A stretch of DNA of 46,091 nt from Clostridium sp. GTDB lineage: Bacteria; Bacillota; Clostridia; Lachnospirales; Lachnospiraceae. The DNA is taken from assembly GCA_023664605.1 (NCBI GenBank), contig JAMPFF010000020.1, positions 1 through 46,091 on the forward strand, given 5' to 3'. Position numbers and translations under genes: made by a program. Below, piece by piece: positions 16,597-24,815 of the stretch. The notes beneath the pieces were generated by a model, which searched no databases, was not told the DNA's origin, and saw nothing but the letters and a program-made list of their open reading frames with translations. The first letter of the stretch is position 1, and every line of letters begins with the position of its first letter.

Positions 16597-17186
16597 AAGA
16601 ATTTCAAAAAATAATAGCAAATTTACCCTTAATATTACAATATATTATACCAGGATATATTTCTATTGTAATGTTTGAATTTGCTTTGTCTAAGAAAATA
16701 GATACAAAGAATAGCTTAATAGCAAGTTGTGTGACGAGTTATGCCTTGCTTTCTGTAGTATCATTAATAAGAATCAAGTGGTTAGGGTGGATACCTGATA
16801 CAGCAATTGTCAATTCTGGTCTATCCATTATAACTGGACTTCTGCTTGTGTGTATAGTTGCAATTTTGTCTCAAAGAAGATGGTTTAGAAAAATCACGGT
16901 TAAATTATTTCATAAGACATTGAATAGTGATATTTGGAGAGATGTGCTTGATTTAGAAAAAGGATCTAATCTGAAAGTTTATTTGAAAGATAAAGATTAC
17001 TATGTTATAGGACACCATAAAAACCATGAGGAAAAAGGAAGCGAGTCATGGATTGCGTTAAGTGCGTTTGCAAAGTTTGATAAAGAAACTAATCAAAATT
17101 ATAAAAGTGAGCCAAGTTATTTAGATAGAAAAGATGTAATTATAACATTAAGATTTGCAGATATTGAACATATAGAGATATTTTAA
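16593..17186 (+). CDS. small membrane protein with a probable ATA start
   Basis: The frame opens after TGA and reads ATA GAA GAA TTT CAA, giving (M)EEFQKIIANLPLILQYIIP. This looks like the natural N-terminus of an amphipathic-then-membrane protein. ATA 16593 overlaps the preceding TAG stop as ATAG, mimicking the usual ATGA coupling. The first ATG (16671) lies inside the first hydrophobic segment and has no ribosome-binding site. The 197-residue product has about three membrane segments (residues 8-30, 40-57, 65-85) and a soluble charged C-terminal domain ending IEHIEIF. Two-gene membrane/accessory pairs of this shape are common beside phage integrases. The function is not recognised. Confidence 0.6.
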   Translation: MEEFQKIIANLPLILQYIIPGYISIVMFEFALSKKIDTKNSLIASCVTSYALLSVVSLIRIKWLGWIPDTAIVNSGLSIITGLLLVCIVAILSQRRWFRKITVKLFHKTLNSDIWRDVLDLEKGSNLKVYLKDKDYYVIGHHKNHEEKGSESWIALSAFAKFDKETNQNYKSEPSYLDRKDVIITLRFADIEHIEIF

Positions 17187-17194
17187 CAATTTTC

Positions 17195-17231
17195 AGAGGG
17201 CAAGAGAAACATTAATCTCCTGCTCTTTTAT
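17195..17231 (+). terminator. imperfect terminator hairpin
   Basis: AGAGGGCAAGAGA and TCTCCTGCTCT form an interrupted stem followed by TTTTATT, 9 bases after the membrane-protein stop. The internal mismatches make it moderate at best. Confidence 0.45.
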
Positions 17232-17278
17232 TATGTCTAAAAATCAACTATTAACTAATATATAGGAGCAACAACAAA

Positions 17279-17569
17279 ATGAGCAGCATAGCAGACGAAA
17301 TCATAAAAACAATCAAATATGCGATTGATAAGAAGACGATTAATTGTGACCGCACCTACAAAACAGTCATAAAAAGAATAGAAAAAAATGGTTATGTCAT
17401 TACAGACGAAACAGGACAGGAAAGAACAGTTCCATGTGGCATACCTAATGTTGAATTAAGACCAATGCAGAGTGTTTATGTAAAAGTACCGATGGGGCGG
17501 TTGAATGAATTGTATATCTGTAATGTGGTAGGAAATACAAGCAATACAGGCAATTCCAGAAGAAGATAA
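17279..17569 (+). CDS. small phage-associated hypothetical protein
   Basis: This is a 96-residue protein starting MSSIADEIIKTIKYAIDKK. The N-terminal helix is followed by a beta-rich region (GYVITDETGQERTVPC, YVKVPMGRLNELYI) that resembles a small OB/SH3-like barrel. The tail GNTSNTGNSRRR is low-complexity and basic. TAGGAG lies about 10 bases before ATG 17279. Barrels of this sort occur in phage late regions, but the family is not identified. Transcription probably ends at the hairpin at 17702-17733. Confidence 0.6.
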   Translation: MSSIADEIIKTIKYAIDKKTINCDRTYKTVIKRIEKNGYVITDETGQERTVPCGIPNVELRPMQSVYVKVPMGRLNELYICNVVGNTSNTGNSRRR

Positions 17570-17701
17570 TTTTAAGTTTCAATGCAAATAATGTAACTAT
17601 CAACGAAGTCAATGTGAGTATAATTTGCTTAAAATAGTAAGTCATATTCCTTATAATATGTGGATTAGATAATGAAAAATTGAATATTGATATGATTTTA
17701 G

Positions 17702-17733
17702 GGTACTGCCATGATTTATAGCAGTACCTTTTT
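17702..17733 (+). terminator. intrinsic terminator before the integrase gene
   Basis: GGTACTGC (17702-17709) and GCAGTACC (17721-17728) form a perfect 8-bp stem followed by a T-run. It lies 33 bases before the proposed integrase start, with no clear promoter between them. Integrase expression may therefore depend on read-through. Confidence 0.75.
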
Positions 17734-17765
17734 AGATAAATTTTATATGAATTGGAGTGTGATTC

Positions 17766-18986
17766 ATTATAGAAGAAAATGTAAAAGCAAATAATGTAAA
17801 TGATTTGTTGAAATATATAGCCGAACACGATATGATTGATTTAGCATATGTGCAAGAGCAGATTGAAATGAAGAAAAGAGATGAATTATTGCATAAGCAT
17901 CCCTACAAAATTTATCAAGGAAAGGATGGTAAATGGTACACATATCTACCGGATGATGAAAAAGGAAGAATATTTAAAAAGAGAAACACAAAAGAAAGCA
18001 TAGAAAGTCTGGTTATCGCATACTGGAAAGAGAAAGAAACAAATCCTACTATAAATGATATATTTAGAGAATGGATTGCGGACAAGATAAGCAGACAGGA
18101 AATTTCAAAGTCAACTAAGGGCAGGTATGAAAGGCAATATGAACAATGTTTTGCAGAGTTTGGAAAACGTAATATTAAATCTATATCGGAATATGATATA
18201 GAAGATTTCTTACTTAGTTCTATCAGCAGTTATAGTCTGACAAGAAAAGGATTTAGTAATTTAAGGACGCTCATCTTTGGCATATTCCGTTTGGCAAAGA
18301 AAAAACATTACATAACATATAGCATTACTGAAATTGTAAATGATATTGAAATATCCAGAAAGTCTTTTAGAAAAATTATCAAAGAGGATGATGAACAGGT
18401 ATTTATGCTTGATGAAATCCCTAAGATTACAGGATATTTAGAACAAAATCAGGATATGTTAAATCTGGGGATATTACTTCTATTTAAAACCGGACTCCGT
18501 ATAGGCGAATTGGCGGCATTAAAGAATTGTGATATTCACGGTAATGTGATTCATGTCAATCGAACAGAAATATGTTATGAAGAAGAAAACGGTAATAGAG
18601 TTTATGAGGTAAGGGATTTCCCTAAAACGGAAGCAGGGATTCGAGATGTTGTTATCCCTAGTAACTGCCAGTGGATATTAAAAAGAATTAAACTGTTAAA
18701 TCCATTCGGTGAGTTCCTTTTTATGAGGAATGGAGAGCGTATCCGTACTTATGTATTTAGGAACAGATTGAGTACAGTATGTAGACATGCAGATGTAAAG
18801 AGAAAATCGCCTCATAAGATAAGAAAGACATATGGAAGTATATTGTTAGATGATGGATTGGCAGAATCATTGATTGTGAGTCAGATGGGGCATACCAATA
18901 TCAAAACTACAAAAGAACATTATTATAAAAACCGCAGAAATGTGGCTCAGATTATGAGCGAATTAGATAAGGTTACGGCACTATAG
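17766..18986 (+). CDS. int: tyrosine recombinase (integrase) with an ATT start
   Basis: This 406-residue site-specific recombinase has an N-terminal arm-binding region (YKIYQGKDGKWYTYLPDDE), a SAM-like core-binding domain (about residues 95-180) and a catalytic domain. Catalytic residues are visible as the first Arg in TGLRIGELAALK, HKIRKTYGS (HxxR), MGHTN, and the nucleophile Tyr in KEHYYKNRR. It would insert the element at the adjacent tRNA-Glu. GGAG (17754-17757) is 8 bases before ATT 17766. The codon two positions upstream is TGA (17760-17762), so no ATG/GTG start is available there. The alternative in-frame start TTG 17805 has no ribosome-binding site. Confidence 0.9.
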   Translation: MIEENVKANNVNDLLKYIAEHDMIDLAYVQEQIEMKKRDELLHKHPYKIYQGKDGKWYTYLPDDEKGRIFKKRNTKESIESLVIAYWKEKETNPTINDIFREWIADKISRQEISKSTKGRYERQYEQCFAEFGKRNIKSISEYDIEDFLLSSISSYSLTRKGFSNLRTLIFGIFRLAKKKHYITYSITEIVNDIEISRKSFRKIIKEDDEQVFMLDEIPKITGYLEQNQDMLNLGILLLFKTGLRIGELAALKNCDIHGNVIHVNRTEICYEEENGNRVYEVRDFPKTEAGIRDVVIPSNCQWILKRIKLLNPFGEFLFMRNGERIRTYVFRNRLSTVCRHADVKRKSPHKIRKTYGSILLDDGLAESLIVSQMGHTNIKTTKEHYYKNRRNVAQIMSELDKVTAL

Positions 18987-18994
18987 GAGAGTGG

Positions 18995-19016
18995 TTTGAC
19001 TACCTTTTTGACTACC
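18995..19016. repeat. two direct TTTGACTACC repeats, candidate integrase arm sites
   Basis: TTTGACTACC occurs at 18995-19004 and 19007-19016, exactly 12 bp apart, just after the integrase stop and about 115 bp from the tRNA 3' end. Tyrosine integrases with an arm-binding domain bind such short direct repeats beside the crossover core. Confidence 0.55.
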
Positions 19017-19128
19017 TCATAAACCAAACAAAGCACAACACCAATTCCAACAAAATAAAAATGCCAAAAAACCTTAATTTTTCAGCATCTTTTCGGGTTG
19101 GGCTGTTCGTTTAAAAATAAACAGTCAG

Positions 19129-19200
19129 CAGCTCGTAGGGGAATCGAACCCCTGTTTCCGCCGTGAGAGGGCGGCGTCTTAACCGCTTGACCAACGAGCC
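19129..19200 (-). tRNA. tRNA-Glu (anticodon CTC), integration target
   Basis: Read on the minus strand from 19200, the acceptor GGCTCGT pairs with ACGAGCT near 19130, with a G-U at the first pair. The D-arm is GTC...GAC. The anticodon stem CCGCC/GGCGG encloses loop CTCTCAC with anticodon CTC. The T-arm is AGGGG-TTCGATT-CCCCT. CCA is not encoded. The tRNA 3' end faces the integrase gene 143 bases away, the usual arrangement for an element inserted at a tRNA 3' end. The attachment core therefore probably includes the T-arm/acceptor segment. The other copy is not in the window. A minus-strand TATAAT (19225-19230) is a plausible -10. Confidence 0.95.
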
Positions 19201-19290
19201 ATATACTGGACACTTGCTTATTCTATTATAGATTTATGCAAATTGCAAGCCCTTTTTTAATTTTTTCAGGAAAAACTTTTACCTTTTACC

Positions 19291-19497
19291 ACGGAAATCA
19301 ATTTTCAGTTTCATTCTTTTTGAAGTGGCAGGACAGGAATAAATCCCTTGTCGGTACGCTTTCGCTTCGTGAAAAATGCAGCGGCAGTAAATTCGTGAAA
19401 GACCTCATTAACTGCCGACATTTTTCAAGAACCGCTGCGGGATTCATCTCTGCCCTGCCGACTCTAACCAAAGTGATAACTGAAAAATGATTTCCGT
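19291..19497. repeat. 207-bp imperfect palindromic element
   Basis: The left arm starts ACGGAAATCA (19291) and the right arm ends TGATTTCCGT (19497), an exact complement. Inner matching blocks include GGCAGGACAGGAATAAATCCC-like against its counterpart near 19440, and GTGAAAAATG against CATTTTTCAA. The whole segment can fold into one long hairpin and leaves open frames on both strands. AAACTTTT occurs just outside each end (19273-19280, 19498-19505). It resembles a miniature inverted-repeat element lying between the tRNA and rimP. Confidence 0.6.
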
Positions 19498-19507
19498 AAA
19501 CTTTTGC

Positions 19508-19536
19508 TTGCATCTCTTCCAATTTAGTGCTACACT
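19508..19536 (+). promoter_or_regulatory. sigma-A-like promoter of the rimP-nusA operon
   Basis: TTGCAT (19508-19513) and TACACT (19531-19536) are separated by 17 bp. Transcription would start near 19543 and run through the leader hairpin at 19567-19591 into rimP. Confidence 0.6.
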
Positions 19537-19566
19537 GTAATAGTCATAAATAATATTTACGATAAG

Positions 19567-19591
19567 AGTGGACTGGCAAGTCCACTTTTTT
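19567..19591 (+). terminator. leader terminator/attenuator before rimP
   Basis: AGTGGACT (19567-19574), loop GGCA and AGTCCACT (19579-19586) form an 8-bp stem followed by six T. It lies about 25 bases after the inferred transcription start and 40 bases before rimP, so it probably controls read-through. NusA, encoded downstream, affects termination at such sites, which makes autogenous attenuation plausible. Confidence 0.7.
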
Positions 19592-19631
19592 ATGTGATAA
19601 TAGAATGTCCAAATATCAATGGAGGAATCAA

Positions 19632-20096
19632 ATGTCCAAACGAGAAACCTACGAATCCAAAACAGAAGCGCTGCTTATGCCGATTGTGGAACGCTTCGGT
19701 GTGGAAATTTATGATATAGAATACGTAAAAGAGGGCAGCGAGTGGTATTTAAGGGCTTATATTGATAAGCCGGACGGCGTTAATATCGACGATTGTGAAA
19801 ATGTGAGCCGCGCCTTGTCGGATGAACTGGACAGGGAGGATTTTATACAGGACGCATACATTCTTGAGGTGAGCAGCCCGGGGCTTGGCAGGGCATTAAA
19901 GAAAGATAAGCATCTTAAGAAGAGTTTAGGGGAAGAGGTAGAAATCAAAACATATAAGCCGATTGATAAACAGAAGGAATTTTGCGGCGTTTTAAAGTCC
20001 TATGATGCGGACAGCATTACCATTACCATGGAAAACGAAGAGAAAAAGTTTGCAAGAACGGAAATAGCGTTAATCAGGCTTGCGCTTAACTTATAA
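19632..20096 (+). CDS. rimP: ribosome maturation factor RimP
   Basis: This 154-residue protein helps 30S subunit maturation by assisting assembly around S12 and the central pseudoknot. The N-terminal domain includes LLMPIVERFGVEIYDIEYVKEG and YIDKPDGVNIDDCENVSRALS. The family signature EVSSPGLGRAL is followed by a small C-terminal SH3-like barrel. GGAGGA at 19621 fixes ATG 19632, and ATG 19605 is not supported. It is the first gene of the conserved rimP-nusA-ylxR-ylxQ-infB operon. Confidence 0.95.
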   Translation: MSKRETYESKTEALLMPIVERFGVEIYDIEYVKEGSEWYLRAYIDKPDGVNIDDCENVSRALSDELDREDFIQDAYILEVSSPGLGRALKKDKHLKKSLGEEVEIKTYKPIDKQKEFCGVLKSYDADSITITMENEEKKFARTEIALIRLALNL

Positions 20097-20123
20097 GAAA
20101 ACAATAAGGAGGATACTGGAAAA

Positions 20124-21329
20124 ATGAATAAGGAATTGATGGAAGCATTGGATATGCTGGAAAAGGAGAAAGAAATCAGCAAGGAGACTTTGTTTGATGC
20201 GATTGAAAATTCTTTGCTTACCGCCTGCAAGAACCACTTTGGCAAGGCGGATAATATTAAAGTAGAGATTGACAGGGAAACATGCGACTTTTTGTGCTAT
20301 GCGGAAAAAGAAGTGGTAGAGGAAGTGGAAGACGACTGTATGCAGATTTCCTTAGAGGATGCGCAGGCAATTTCTGCAAAAGCCAAACTCGGCGACATGA
20401 TTCATGTGGAAATCAAGTCCAAGGAGTTTGGACGTATTGCGACACAGAACGCCAAAAACGTCATTTTGCAGAAAATCCGCGAAGAGGAAAGAAGCGTTAT
20501 CTATAATCAGTATTATGAGAAAGAAAAGGACGTAGTGACCGGTATTGTACAGCGTTATGTGGGAAGAAACATTTCCATTAATCTTGGCAAGACGGACGCT
20601 GTTTTAAATGAAAGCGAGCAGGTGCGCGGAGAAAACTTCAAACCGACCGAAAGAATCAAGGTATATATTCTGGAAGTAAAGAATACGCCAAAAGGACCGA
20701 GGATTTTAGTCAGCCGTACGCATCCGGAACTGGTAAAAAGATTATTTGAAACGGAAGTAACGGAAATCAAAGACGGCACGGTAGAGATTATGAGCATTGC
20801 CAGAGAGGCGGGCAGCAGGACGAAAATCGCGGTGCGTTCCAACAATCCCAACGTGGACGCTGTCGGCGCCTGCGTCGGTTTAAACGGCGCCAGAGTCAAT
20901 TCTATCGTGGAGGAACTCTGCGGTGAGAAAATTGATATTATCAACTGGGATGAAAACCCGGGCAATCTGATTCAGAACGCATTGTCACCGGCGAAAATCG
21001 TTGCGGTCTTTGCGGACCCTGACGAAAAAACGGCTAAGGTTGTCGTGCCGGATTATCAGTTATCGCTTGCTATCGGAAAAGAGGGGCAGAACGCAAGGCT
21101 GGCGGCAAGGCTGACAGGATATAAGATTGATATTAAGAGCGAGACACAGGCAAAGGATGCGCCGGGCTTCCGCTATGAAGATTACGAGTATGACGAAAAG
21201 GATTACGACGAGGAAGAGTATGACGGCGAGGGAGAATATAGCGACGAGGAATATGACGCAGCGTACGAGGAAGAAGAGTACGCTGGGGACGATGCTGCAG
21301 ACGGCGAGGGAGAAAACTTTGAAGAATAA
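20124..21329 (+). CDS. nusA: transcription termination/antitermination factor NusA
   Basis: This 401-residue RNA-polymerase-binding factor modulates pausing, intrinsic termination and antitermination. The N-terminal RNAP-binding domain (about 1-125) is followed by an S1 domain (about 135-200, VVTGIVQRYVGRNISI) and two KH domains (RTKIAVRSNNPNVDAVGACVG, LAIGKEGQNARLAARLTGYK). After KH2 there is a long acidic tyrosine/glutamate-rich tail (about 345-401, EYDEKDYDEEEYDGEGEYSD). This replaces the C-terminal repeats of proteobacterial NusA. AGGAGG precedes ATG 20124. Confidence 0.96.
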   Translation: MNKELMEALDMLEKEKEISKETLFDAIENSLLTACKNHFGKADNIKVEIDRETCDFLCYAEKEVVEEVEDDCMQISLEDAQAISAKAKLGDMIHVEIKSKEFGRIATQNAKNVILQKIREEERSVIYNQYYEKEKDVVTGIVQRYVGRNISINLGKTDAVLNESEQVRGENFKPTERIKVYILEVKNTPKGPRILVSRTHPELVKRLFETEVTEIKDGTVEIMSIAREAGSRTKIAVRSNNPNVDAVGACVGLNGARVNSIVEELCGEKIDIINWDENPGNLIQNALSPAKIVAVFADPDEKTAKVVVPDYQLSLAIGKEGQNARLAARLTGYKIDIKSETQAKDAPGFRYEDYEYDEKDYDEEEYDGEGEYSDEEYDAAYEEEEYAGDDAADGEGENFEE

Positions 21330-21588
21330 AAAGATTCCCATGCGGCAGTGTGTAGGCTGCAAGGAAATGAAAAGCAAAAAGGAAATGATGCGCGTTTTAA
21401 AGACCGGGGAGGGTGCGATTGTGATAGATACGACCGGTAAGAAAAATGGCAGGGGAGCCTATCTTTGCAAGACAAAGGAATGTCTGGTAAAAGCAAGAAA
21501 AAACAAAGGGCTGGAACGGTCTTTTAAGGTGAGTATTCCGGATGAGGTATATGATAAGCTGGAAAAGGAGTTTGATGGGAATGTGTAA
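21319..21588 (+). CDS. ylxR: YlxR/RnpM family RNA-binding protein
   Basis: This 89-residue protein carries the family signature PMRQCVGCKEMKSKKEMMR and GRGAYLC. Members bind RNA and modulate RNase P. TTG 21319 is chosen: GAGGGAG lies about 7 bases upstream and it overlaps the nusA stop, giving KNKKIPMRQC as the start. ATG 21340 would remove only the basic leader. Upstream extension to 21127 is just a second reading of the nusA tail. Confidence 0.88.
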   Translation: MKNKKIPMRQCVGCKEMKSKKEMMRVLKTGEGAIVIDTTGKKNGRGAYLCKTKECLVKARKNKGLERSFKVSIPDEVYDKLEKEFDGNV

Positions 21589-21922
21589 AGACAATAGACC
21601 GGTGGAGGCTAAAATTTTATCTATGCTTGGTCTTGCCGCACGTTCCAGAAATATTGCCAGCGGGGGATTTGCAACGGAAAATGCGGTAAAGTCAGGGAAA
21701 GCATATTTAGTTATCGTATCGGAGGACGCTTCCGACAATACGAAAAAAAAGTTTCGGAATATGTGCGAATTTTATAAGGTGCCTTTTTATCAGTTCGGCG
21801 AAAAGGAAAAATTAGGGCATTTTATAGGCAAGCAGGAGAGAACATCCCTGGCGCTTACCAATGCCGGATTTGCAGATTCCATACGAAAACATTTGGAAGA
21901 TTTAATCATGAGACGGAGGTAG
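21581..21922 (+). CDS. ylxQ: YlxQ, ribosomal protein L7Ae-like
   Basis: This L7Ae/L30e/S12e-family protein of about 113 residues probably binds kink-turn RNA on the ribosome. Conserved features are [19 protein letters not shown], the central [18 protein letters not shown] and [24 protein letters not shown] 21581 lies 10 bases after AAGGAG (21565-21570). ATG 21575 is only 4 bases away and is less likely. It overlaps ylxR by 8 bases and is followed closely by infB. Confidence 0.9.
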   Translation: MCKDNRPVEAKILSMLGLAARSRNIASGGFATENAVKSGKAYLVIVSEDASDNTKKKFRNMCEFYKVPFYQFGEKEKLGHFIGKQERTSLALTNAGFADSIRKHLEDLIMRRR

Positions 21923-21927
21923 TGAGC

Positions 21928-24714
21928 ATGGCAAAAATGAAAGTGCATGAGCTTGCAAAAGAGCTGGATATACAGAGTAAGGAAATTGTGGCTTTTTTGC
22001 AGGATAAAGGATATGAAGTAAAAGCGGCTCAAAGTTCGATAGAAGAGGATGCGATTGCATTGGCGCGCGGGCAGTTTGGAGGCGGACAGCCGGAAAAAAC
22101 GGATGTTGCGGGCAAAGATAATGCTGCAGGTAAAGAGGATGCTGCCGTAAAAGAAAAAGATAACGCGAAAGCGCAGCCATCCGGCGGCGCGCAAAAGCAG
22201 GAGACGCCGGAAAACAAAAAATCCGCGCCGGAGAATAAAAAGCCGGAGCCGGAGGAGCGTCCGGCAGCAGGAGAGGTCAAAAAGAAAAAGAAAATTATTT
22301 TCGTAAACAATCCGCATAATTCCAGGATGCCGGGAAACAGACCGCCGCAGGGAGGCGCGGATAAAAGAGGCGCCAGTGCAAACCGCGGCGCGGGCGCAGG
22401 GCAGGCGCCGCATAAGATAATAAGACCGACTCAGAAACCGATTCCGGTAACGGCGGAACCTTATGACGTGCGGCAAAAACAGCAGCAGGAGAGGCGTTTG
22501 GAGCGTAAGCAGCAGGAAAAACAGGAAAGCAGGGAAAAGGAAAATGTCCAGAGCAAACAAAACGTACCGGAAAAACAATATGCTGCTTATGAAGATAGAA
22601 AAGCTGAAGGACAAAGTAAAGCGAATTATAACAATGGCCAGGGGGGTAATCGCCCTGTCTCATCTTCCGGAGGCGGCAGTCGGAATTTTAACAATAACGA
22701 ACGTCCTCAGAGAGGAAACGGCGGGTCGGACAATCGATTTAAAAAGGGTGGCAGCAACAAGGACTTTCTGCCGGAGAGTCCCATCAAGGACACTGAAAAG
22801 CATAGGGATGAAGAAAAGAGAAGGATAAGCCAGGAAAAGGATAAACGTTCCAGAAAAGATTTAATCTATGAAGAGGATGAAATCGGCGGCAAGAATCGCA
22901 ATAAGGCCGGACGTTTTATCAAACCCGAGAAGAAACCGGAAGCGGTAATAGAAGAGCAGATTAAGGTTATTACGCTGCCTGATTCTTTGACGATTAAGGA
23001 ACTGGCGGATAAAATGAAAATCCAGCCGTCGGTGATTATCAAAAAGCTGTTCATGCAGGGGCAGATTGTGACGGTAAATTCCGAAATAAGCTTTGAAGAC
23101 GCGGAAAATATCGCGATTGAATATGAGATTATCTGTGAAAAGGAAGTCAAAGTAGACGTTATCGAAGAACTGTTAAAAGAAGAGGAAGAGGATGAAAGCA
23201 AGATGGCGGCAAGACCGCCCGTTATCTGTGTCATGGGGCATGTTGACCATGGTAAAACCTCTCTTTTGGATGCGATTCGTAAAACCAATGTGACGGATAA
23301 GGAAGCAGGCGGCATTACACAGGCAATCGGCGCTTATACCGTTACGATTAAGAATCAGAAGATTACGTTTTTGGATACGCCCGGACACGAGGCGTTTACG
23401 GCAATGCGTATGCGCGGCGCCAATTCCACGGATATCGCGGTACTGGTTATTGCGGCGGACGATGGCGTGATGCCGCAGACCATAGAGGCGATTAACCATG
23501 CGAAAGCGGCGGGCATTGAAATTATCGTTGCGGTCAATAAAATAGATAAGCCGAATGCCAATATTGACAGGGTAAAGCAGGAAATGACCGAGTATGAACT
23601 GATTCCCGTGGATTGGGGCGGCTCTACGGAGTTTGTTCCCGTTTCCGCAAAATCGGGTGAAGGAATCGAGACGCTTTTGGAAACTATCTTATTGACGGCC
23701 GAGATTCTGGAACTGAAAGCCAATCCGGACAGACGCGCAAGGGGACTTGTCATTGAAGCGGAACTGGATAAAGGGCGCGGACCGGTGGCAACGGTGCTGG
23801 TACAGAAAGGTACGCTGCGGATAGGCGACTTTATTTCCGCGGGCGCAAGCCACGGTAAGGTCAGGGCCATGATTGACGATAAGGGCAGACGGGTTAAAGA
23901 GGCTGGTCCGTCCATGCCGGTAGAGATTCTCGGGCTTTCCGACGTACCCAGCGCGGGTGAGGTATTTATTGTCCATGAAAATGATAAATCGGCAAAATCT
24001 TATGCAGATACTTATATGGCGCAGCATAAAGAAGAGATGCTTGCAGATACTAAGACAAGGATGTCTCTGGACGATTTGTTCAGCCAGATTCAGGAGGGTA
24101 ATTTAAAAGAACTGAATCTGATTGTAAAAGCGGATGTACAGGGCAGCGTGGAAGCCGTAAAACAGAGCCTTATGAAACTTTCCAACGAAGAGATTGTCGT
24201 AAAATGTATCCACGGCGGCGTCGGTGCGATTACCGAATCCGACGTAACGCTTGCATCGGCATCTTCGGCAATTATTATCGGCTTTAATGTGAGACCGGAT
24301 GCAACGGCAAAGGCAATAGCGGAGCGCGAGGGCGTGGACGTCAGGCTTTATAAGGTTATCTATCAGGCAATCGAGGATATTGAAGCCGCTATGAAAGGCA
24401 TGTTAGACCCGGTATATGAAGAAAAGATTATCGGCCATGCAGAGGTTCGCCAAATCTTTAAAGCTTCCGCTATCGGTAACATTGCAGGTTCCTATGTACT
24501 GGACGGAGAGTTCCAGCGTGGCTGTAAGATACGTATTACCAGAGAAGGGGAACAGATATATGAGGGCAGCTTAGCGTCCTTAAAGAGATTTAAGGATGAT
24601 GTGAAAGAAGTAAAAGCGGGCTTTGAATGCGGTCTTGTATTTGAGGGATTCGATAAAATGCAGGAGCAGGATATCGTAGAAGCCTATATTATGGTGGAAG
24701 TACCAAGGGTCTAA
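21928..24714 (+). CDS. infB: translation initiation factor IF-2
   Basis: This 928-residue GTPase places initiator tRNA on the 30S subunit and promotes subunit joining. The order is IF2_N ([18 protein letters not shown]), a long disordered Lys/Glu/Gln/Gly-rich linker (about 50-330), a second IF2_N ([20 protein letters not shown]), and the G domain. The G domain shows [14 protein letters not shown] (G1), DTPGHEAF (G3), NKIDK (G4) and SAKSGEG (G5). Domains II-IV ([22 protein letters not shown]) complete the protein. GGAGG (21915-21919) is 8 bases before ATG 21928, and GTG 21922 is too close. The element next door uses start codons that depend on initiation-factor behaviour; the genetic proximity may be incidental. 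Confidence 0.97.
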   Translation: MAKMKVHELAKELDIQSKEIVAFLQDKGYEVKAAQSSIEEDAIALARGQFGGGQPEKTDVAGKDNAAGKEDAAVKEKDNAKAQPSGGAQKQETPENKKSAPENKKPEPEERPAAGEVKKKKKIIFVNNPHNSRMPGNRPPQGGADKRGASANRGAGAGQAPHKIIRPTQKPIPVTAEPYDVRQKQQQERRLERKQQEKQESREKENVQSKQNVPEKQYAAYEDRKAEGQSKANYNNGQGGNRPVSSSGGGSRNFNNNERPQRGNGGSDNRFKKGGSNKDFLPESPIKDTEKHRDEEKRRISQEKDKRSRKDLIYEEDEIGGKNRNKAGRFIKPEKKPEAVIEEQIKVITLPDSLTIKELADKMKIQPSVIIKKLFMQGQIVTVNSEISFEDAENIAIEYEIICEKEVKVDVIEELLKEEEEDESKMAARPPVICVMGHVDHGKTSLLDAIRKTNVTDKEAGGITQAIGAYTVTIKNQKITFLDTPGHEAFTAMRMRGANSTDIAVLVIAADDGVMPQTIEAINHAKAAGIEIIVAVNKIDKPNANIDRVKQEMTEYELIPVDWGGSTEFVPVSAKSGEGIETLLETILLTAEILELKANPDRRARGLVIEAELDKGRGPVATVLVQKGTLRIGDFISAGASHGKVRAMIDDKGRRVKEAGPSMPVEILGLSDVPSAGEVFIVHENDKSAKSYADTYMAQHKEEMLADTKTRMSLDDLFSQIQEGNLKELNLIVKADVQGSVEAVKQSLMKLSNEEIVVKCIHGGVGAITESDVTLASASSAIIIGFNVRPDATAKAIAEREGVDVRLYKVIYQAIEDIEAAMKGMLDPVYEEKIIGHAEVRQIFKASAIGNIAGSYVLDGEFQRGCKIRITREGEQIYEGSLASLKRFKDDVKEVKAGFECGLVFEGFDKMQEQDIVEAYIMVEVPRV

Positions 24715-24788
24715 AGAAAATCTAAGACACTAAAGGACAGAGTCTAAGATTTTCTATGTTAGACCCGCAAGAATCGCGTTGCGATTCT
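24715..24788 (+). promoter_or_regulatory. two hairpins between infB and rbfA
   Basis: AGAAAATCTAAGAC (24715-24728) pairs with GTCTAAGATTTTCT (24742-24755) except at one position. AGAATCGC/GCGATTCT (24770-24777/24781-24788) is perfect with a GTT loop. No T-run follows either stem, so they look like mRNA processing or stabilising structures. A partial terminator is the alternative. Confidence 0.5.
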
Positions 24789-24815
24789 CGCATGGTTTGG
24801 AAAGAGGTATTTGTT

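Noticed and set aside
19236-19522. Overlapping open frames on both strands between tRNA-Glu and rimP
   Set aside because: They arise from the palindromic element. Neither has a ribosome-binding site or recognisable protein features.
21790-22614. Long minus-strand frame (274 codons) opposite ylxQ/infB
   Set aside because: It is a shadow of the GC-skewed, low-complexity IF2 linker, with Arg/Leu/Phe-rich composition and no ribosome-binding site.
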